Origin: Plasmopara viticola
Taxonomy: Eukaryota; Oomycota; Peronosporomycetes; Peronosporales; Peronosporaceae
Reading direction: 5' to 3'
DNA length: 64,000 bases
NCBI GenBank assembly: GCA_001695595.3
Contig: MBPM02000062.1
Span: 310,001-374,000, forward strand
A program made the translations under genes and the position numbers. Under the pieces are notes generated by a model that was given only the letters and a program-made list of their open reading frames with translations, was not told the DNA's origin and made no database searches. Of this stretch, positions 60,001 through 64,000 are shown piece after piece (within the stretch, counting starts at the first letter, position 1; every line of letters starts with the position of its first letter).

Positions 60001-63000
60001 CCCGGTATTAAAAAGCCGCTTAAATTTTCATAGCATTGTGATCACCATGCCTTAACTTTCGACCCTATATTGGATTAGTCAATGTCTAGAATGCTACAGT
60101 TTAAAATTTCGACTACCTTGGACGAATCGTCTTATATCGGTGGGGTTAGATTGCACATAAGTCATCGAAGGGATGCACCTCTGAGATGGATCAGCTTTGG
60201 CATAAGGCCAAGCCAAACTCTGGAAGCGTAAATTTATAGCACGAAAATAGAGTCACTATTACCATACCACAACTCGCGGCCAAAAGACCACACATTCCAC
60301 TCTATGTCGTAAGATGTCCAAACATAAGGGCGACCCGTTGCCTTTGGCTATCAATCGCAAAGTCATGTGACGGATCTGACTAGCAGCTTTCTGAAATCTG
60401 TAGAGCAAAATAATCACGCCACTTATATAGATAAATCTGGCGTACAAAGAGCGTATCTACTTCATTATGCGCTCCAAATAGAATTACTACTAGCTTTGGT
60501 GATCAGAAAGCGCATGTGGAGGCCGCTCTTGCCTCGATTCAACCTTGTGCCATCTTTTAAAACGAGCAGCCGCTACTACACAATTAGGTATGCGCATCCT
60601 TCAGTATTTTTTATCGCAGGCGCAGCATACGCCGAATTTTTGTCGAGAGCGGAAAATAAATTTGCATTCTAGAGATAGATCTTCATCCTAGAATCACAAC
60701 CTCATGAGCATTACGGCCATTTTAAGAGCTCATCAGCCTATTACTTTTTAAGATTCAGTACCCTTGGCAATGTCTCCTTTCAATTCATTTTTGCAAATAA
60801 AGCTTCTTTGTCAACCACAGGGTTGTACAGGAAGCCCAAAGATAGGTTTAAAGCTAAATGGTTTTCTTTTTTGCGAAATTATGTTTTACGCTTTAAGTGA
60901 ATCTTTGTTGCTTTGTCTAATTATCGCACCCGCTAGTTAAAATTTGCTATCCACAGCTAATGCTGTTGCGGAACTCACCTGAGTAGCTATGTTATTCGCT
61001 GTGCCTTGCGAACCTCTGTTATCCGCTATCAAATTACCGACGCCATGCCACTCACTTGTACAAATATAGGTATACCAGCGGAGACTTGCTGCCCGCCAAG
61101 AAGAGTTTCAATAGCATTGTCATTTCTACTTCCGAGGAAGTACCCATATCTTTGTAGCCTCTCAAATTCATTCTGATCGTGTAGTGTAGCAGGCTTTTTT
61201 TTAAAGAAGCTGTATGTACAAAAGCGGAAGTACAATCCACTAAAACCATGTTGCACGGGGATTGCCTGGCCGGATCAACAAGTTTGACGGGACAAACTTC
61301 CATACGTAGAAAGTCAAGATGCGAATAGTGTTAAAGGATTGCAACCTCTGGGAAGTTTCGAGCAAAAATCAAGCTTGAGCACCTGAGTAACCCGATAGAC
61401 CAGTCGATCTTCAAGCATAAGGCCGGAAAGTTGCTGGTGATAATCTGTCTCGCGATGGAGGGCTCACAATTTGCTCGGCCGTAAGTGCGTACGATACATG
61501 CTTAGAACTGGAAATACGATGTAAGAAGAGGAGACTGGCGAACAACTTCTACCTTCGTCGCAGGTTCTTCACGACGATGATAGAGGATGGCGACGGTGTG
61601 CTCGAGCACATCCGTGGCATTTATGGCGGCGAAGAAGGCGGTGTCAGAGGTAGGGGTGAAAAAGGCAGAGTCTGCGGGTCTTGGGCTCACAATCTTAATG
61701 GAAAGGTCACTTAAACAGTAGTATGGCAGAAAGCAAAATAAATTTATTCATAAAGACCTTAATTCGCAACTACTTGCTGTTTCTAAGCCAATCATTAAGG
61801 CAATTACAACGTCTTTCCATCCGGGCACAGTCAACTTGAGTGCGCCTATCCACGCGCGAATCCATGACGTCACTGCTGCTTTGTCGCACCGTTGAGCGGT
61901 ATGAGACCAGTATGTTACCGGTACATTACTGCCAGTCGAGGCGTCGGTTCTTCAACACGAGCCAATCTATAATTAAAAGCCACGACTTCTGTAAGAATCA
62001 GATTAATGGGCGGCTAGTCTCTATGGACTAACTCACCATTTAATTTGAGCCAAACTTGTCTATGTAGAAGAAGAATTAATTTTGTGCTGTCAAAACCTTC
62101 GTATTTTACAGTTTGGAGTATCATAACTCGGGGATATCAAAAGCCGTTTCATTCAACAGTCAAACTGAAACCGGCTTACTTCCATTGATTCCTCTTTGAA
62201 ATGAGGCTACTTACTATGGTCGCGCTAAGTTTTGCGACGTAACCAGCAGTCCTTTGCTAATGACTGCTCCGTCGAGTGCTTTTAGCTCTTAGGCAACATT
62301 TCCATGATCACTTTAAGGACGAAAAACTGCGCATCCAAAGTAATGCGAGGGACGAGACTGATTCTCCTCAAGAGTGACTCGTTGCGGACTAGTTGGGTGC
62401 GTAGCGATATTACCCTTACTCATTAAACCGCCATTTAGACTTTATGAGGGAGTGACGACCCCCACAGTGATGAAGGCCGTTAATTTCATAAACTATTTCA
62501 TGGAGCTCAGTGTTTGTCGAGAGAAACGTTGCTTCTTCATGTGTTCCCAAAACACATAATATATTGGTGAAGTTGTTTCACGGGTGAGAGATCACCATTT
62601 GGCCCGGCCTCCCAAGTATAAGGATGTGAACACCACACACACCTCTTCATAAGCGATAAAGGCCACTTACTTACTTATTCTAATTCTTTTAAATCAGGCG
62701 TGAAGGCTCTTCCTTAAGATTTATCGACTTAAACTTACTTATTTACATGGTTTACAACAGCCTGTGCTGCCTAAGCTTCGAAACATAAGCTTTGCTCGTA
62801 GATATCTAGCGCCAAGACAAATCCCGGTTGCTTGGCTGTAGGAAGAGCCAAGCATGCAGCTGCTTCCTAAGAGCCATAAAGCTTAGTAAGGTGTCTGTAC
62901 AATGCGAAGTGCTCGTCCGAGGACTGAAAACTGATACCACATGTGACGGGGCCAAACAACACCCTACATAGAGGAGGCTTGCAGGAACATCCAAGGTATT

Positions 63001-63414
63001 CCGGCATAAGATCGTTTGGTCTCAAGGGATCGGCGTGGCCAATAAATAGATTGCAGTTCAAAGACTGGTAAATTTGGTATGATTCATATCCGGTTTTGGT
63101 TCTTTTTTTAAACCACATTTTTCGCAATTAGGCAGGTCCTTATCCAATCAAGAATAGTGCCCAGGAGCTACCAATCTTATAAGGCGGAGATATACCGCGA
63201 AAGCGCGGTTTAGTTAATTCTAAAGTATCATTGGCTACCGTATAACTTACTAATGTCGGCTTTTACCTCTTATTTGTATGGCAATGAAGCAATCTGTACT
63301 TTTGTGAAAAAATTCCCAGTGTTGACTTGTTCCTTCGCACTTCTAGCACCAAATTATCATTGGCCAACACCCGTCCCTATTTAGTTGACGAGAATCACCA
63401 TCCCCATCTGGATT
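57041..63414. other. no gene seen, gene-poor tail
   Basis: Over 6 kb of AT-rich sequence with short ORFs (for example 59,067-59,351 and 60,367-60,672 plus; 61,029-61,303 minus) that resemble no family I know. The last few hundred bases must include the promoter of the BT1 transporter gene. Confidence 0.4.
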
Positions 63415-64000
63415 ATGGCAAACTTATCCGCAGATCGGCAGCTTCCATGTGCCGATGGTATCCGTGGGCGCAACAAAAAGCCAGACGTAGCCTTCACGAT
63501 GGAGGCTGGTGATGCTGGTAGCACTAACGTAATTAAAGACGTAATCACCTCGGCCTCCACCGACAATGTCTGCTCAGTATCAATAGCTCCCGAAAAGGAA
63601 AAGAAGACATCCAAAGTTACTACATCACTATCCAACGTGCAAAAAATTCGTCACTGGTGGATTTCAATGCGCCTGCAGTTCGGAGACGGCTTGTTACTTC
63701 AAATCTTCTTTGTCTACTTCACACAGGGTCTCCGCAGCACGCTCTGCTCATTAGGCACAAGTTACTACTTAAACGAGACACTGATGTTGCCTCCAGCGCA
63801 GTCTGAGGCATTACGAGCCACCGCTGCCATCCCGTGGATTATTAAACCGCTGTACGGCATGCTGTCCGACAGCGTCCCCATTTGGGGCACGCGTCGCAAG
63901 TCGTACCTACTCATCTTTAGTGCCATCTCAGCCGTGGCCTACTTCGCGCTCTCCATACCAGACTTCATAACGACTTACGACAATGCTTTAGTCGCACTCG
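63415..64000 (+). CDS. folate-biopterin (BT1) family transporter, 5' part
   Basis: An open frame from the ATG at 63415 to the window end, 195 complete codons and still open. Residues 1-~78 are hydrophilic and cytosolic in character. The first membrane segment is about 90-110 (FGDGLLLQIFFVYFTQGLRS). Then comes the family signature WIIKPLYGMLSDSVPIWGTR at 141-160, followed by RKSY and a second membrane helix. The K-P-x-x-G-x-x-S-D-x-x-P-x-x-G-x-R-R-K-x-Y layout is typical of BT1/folate-biopterin transporters of the major facilitator superfamily, found in trypanosomatids, plants and, in large number, in oomycetes. Full members have ~12 membrane helices, so about two thirds lie outside the window. 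An alternative start is Met29. The substrate (folate, biopterin or another) is inferred from the family. Confidence 0.85.
   Translation, partial: MANLSADRQLPCADGIRGRNKKPDVAFTMEAGDAGSTNVIKDVITSASTDNVCSVSIAPEKEKKTSKVTTSLSNVQKIRHWWISMRLQFGDGLLLQIFFVYFTQGLRSTLCSLGTSYYLNETLMLPPAQSEALRATAAIPWIIKPLYGMLSDSVPIWGTRRKSYLLIFSAISAVAYFALSIPDFITTYDNALVAL

Noticed and set aside
61029..61303. Two overlapping minus-strand ORFs
   Set aside because: Overlapping frames of the same DNA, no recognisable domain, no conserved copy in the window.
1..64000. CRISPR arrays, rRNA genes, bacterial operons, riboswitches
   Set aside because: None seen. Introns, oomycete promoter and effector layout show eukaryotic nuclear DNA.

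Overview
The window looks like nuclear DNA of an oomycete plant pathogen (Phytophthora / downy-mildew type). Four things point there: a small secreted RXLR-EER-like effector with an Inr+FPR-like oomycete core promoter directly upstream; short GT-AG introns of 55-64 nt; a folate-biopterin (BT1) transporter gene; and a gene-poor, AT-rich background of decayed repeats, including Ty3/gypsy integrase relics. No species can be named from the sequence alone.

Layout: (1) 1-1.65 kb: the 3' end of an unknown gene, convergent with an intact two-repeat SANT/Myb gene. (2) 1.65-11.4 kb: about 10 kb without a recognisable gene, holding two related tRNA-derived SINE-like copies near 2.4 and 9.5 kb. (3) 11.4-13.5 kb: a tandem pair of UreH/nickel-transport-like (TauE-type) membrane protein genes that share an intron position. 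(4) 13.5-19.45 kb: a block of broken but protein-like ORFs on both strands that reads as a decayed endogenous DNA virus. It has a capsid-like gene, small orphan ORFs, and a fibre-like gene with fibre repeats and a peptidase-S74-like C-terminal chaperone remnant. (5) 19.7-27.9 and 39.15-47.5 kb: two diverged copies of one ~8 kb unclassified repeat, with its two parts in opposite order. (6) 28.7-37.5 kb, between those copies: a giant imperfect inverted repeat with arms of ~3.7 kb and a ~1.3 kb loop. The left arm carries the intact effector ORF and the right arm a dead mirror copy. (7) 47.5-51.5 kb: decayed Ty3/gypsy pol. (8) 51.96-53.85 kb: an intact zeta-toxin-like P-loop kinase gene with a probable mitochondrial leader. 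(9) 53.85-63.4 kb: gene-poor sequence with a second gypsy integrase relic. (10) 63.4-64 kb: the 5' part of a BT1 transporter gene running off the edge.

The genes are separate eukaryotic transcription units, not an operon. The two items most worth pursuing are the endogenous virus-like block that starts just past the transporter pair, and the palindromic effector locus nested between the two ~8 kb repeat copies. Boundaries of repeats and pseudogenes were found by eye, are approximate, and carry no computed identities.
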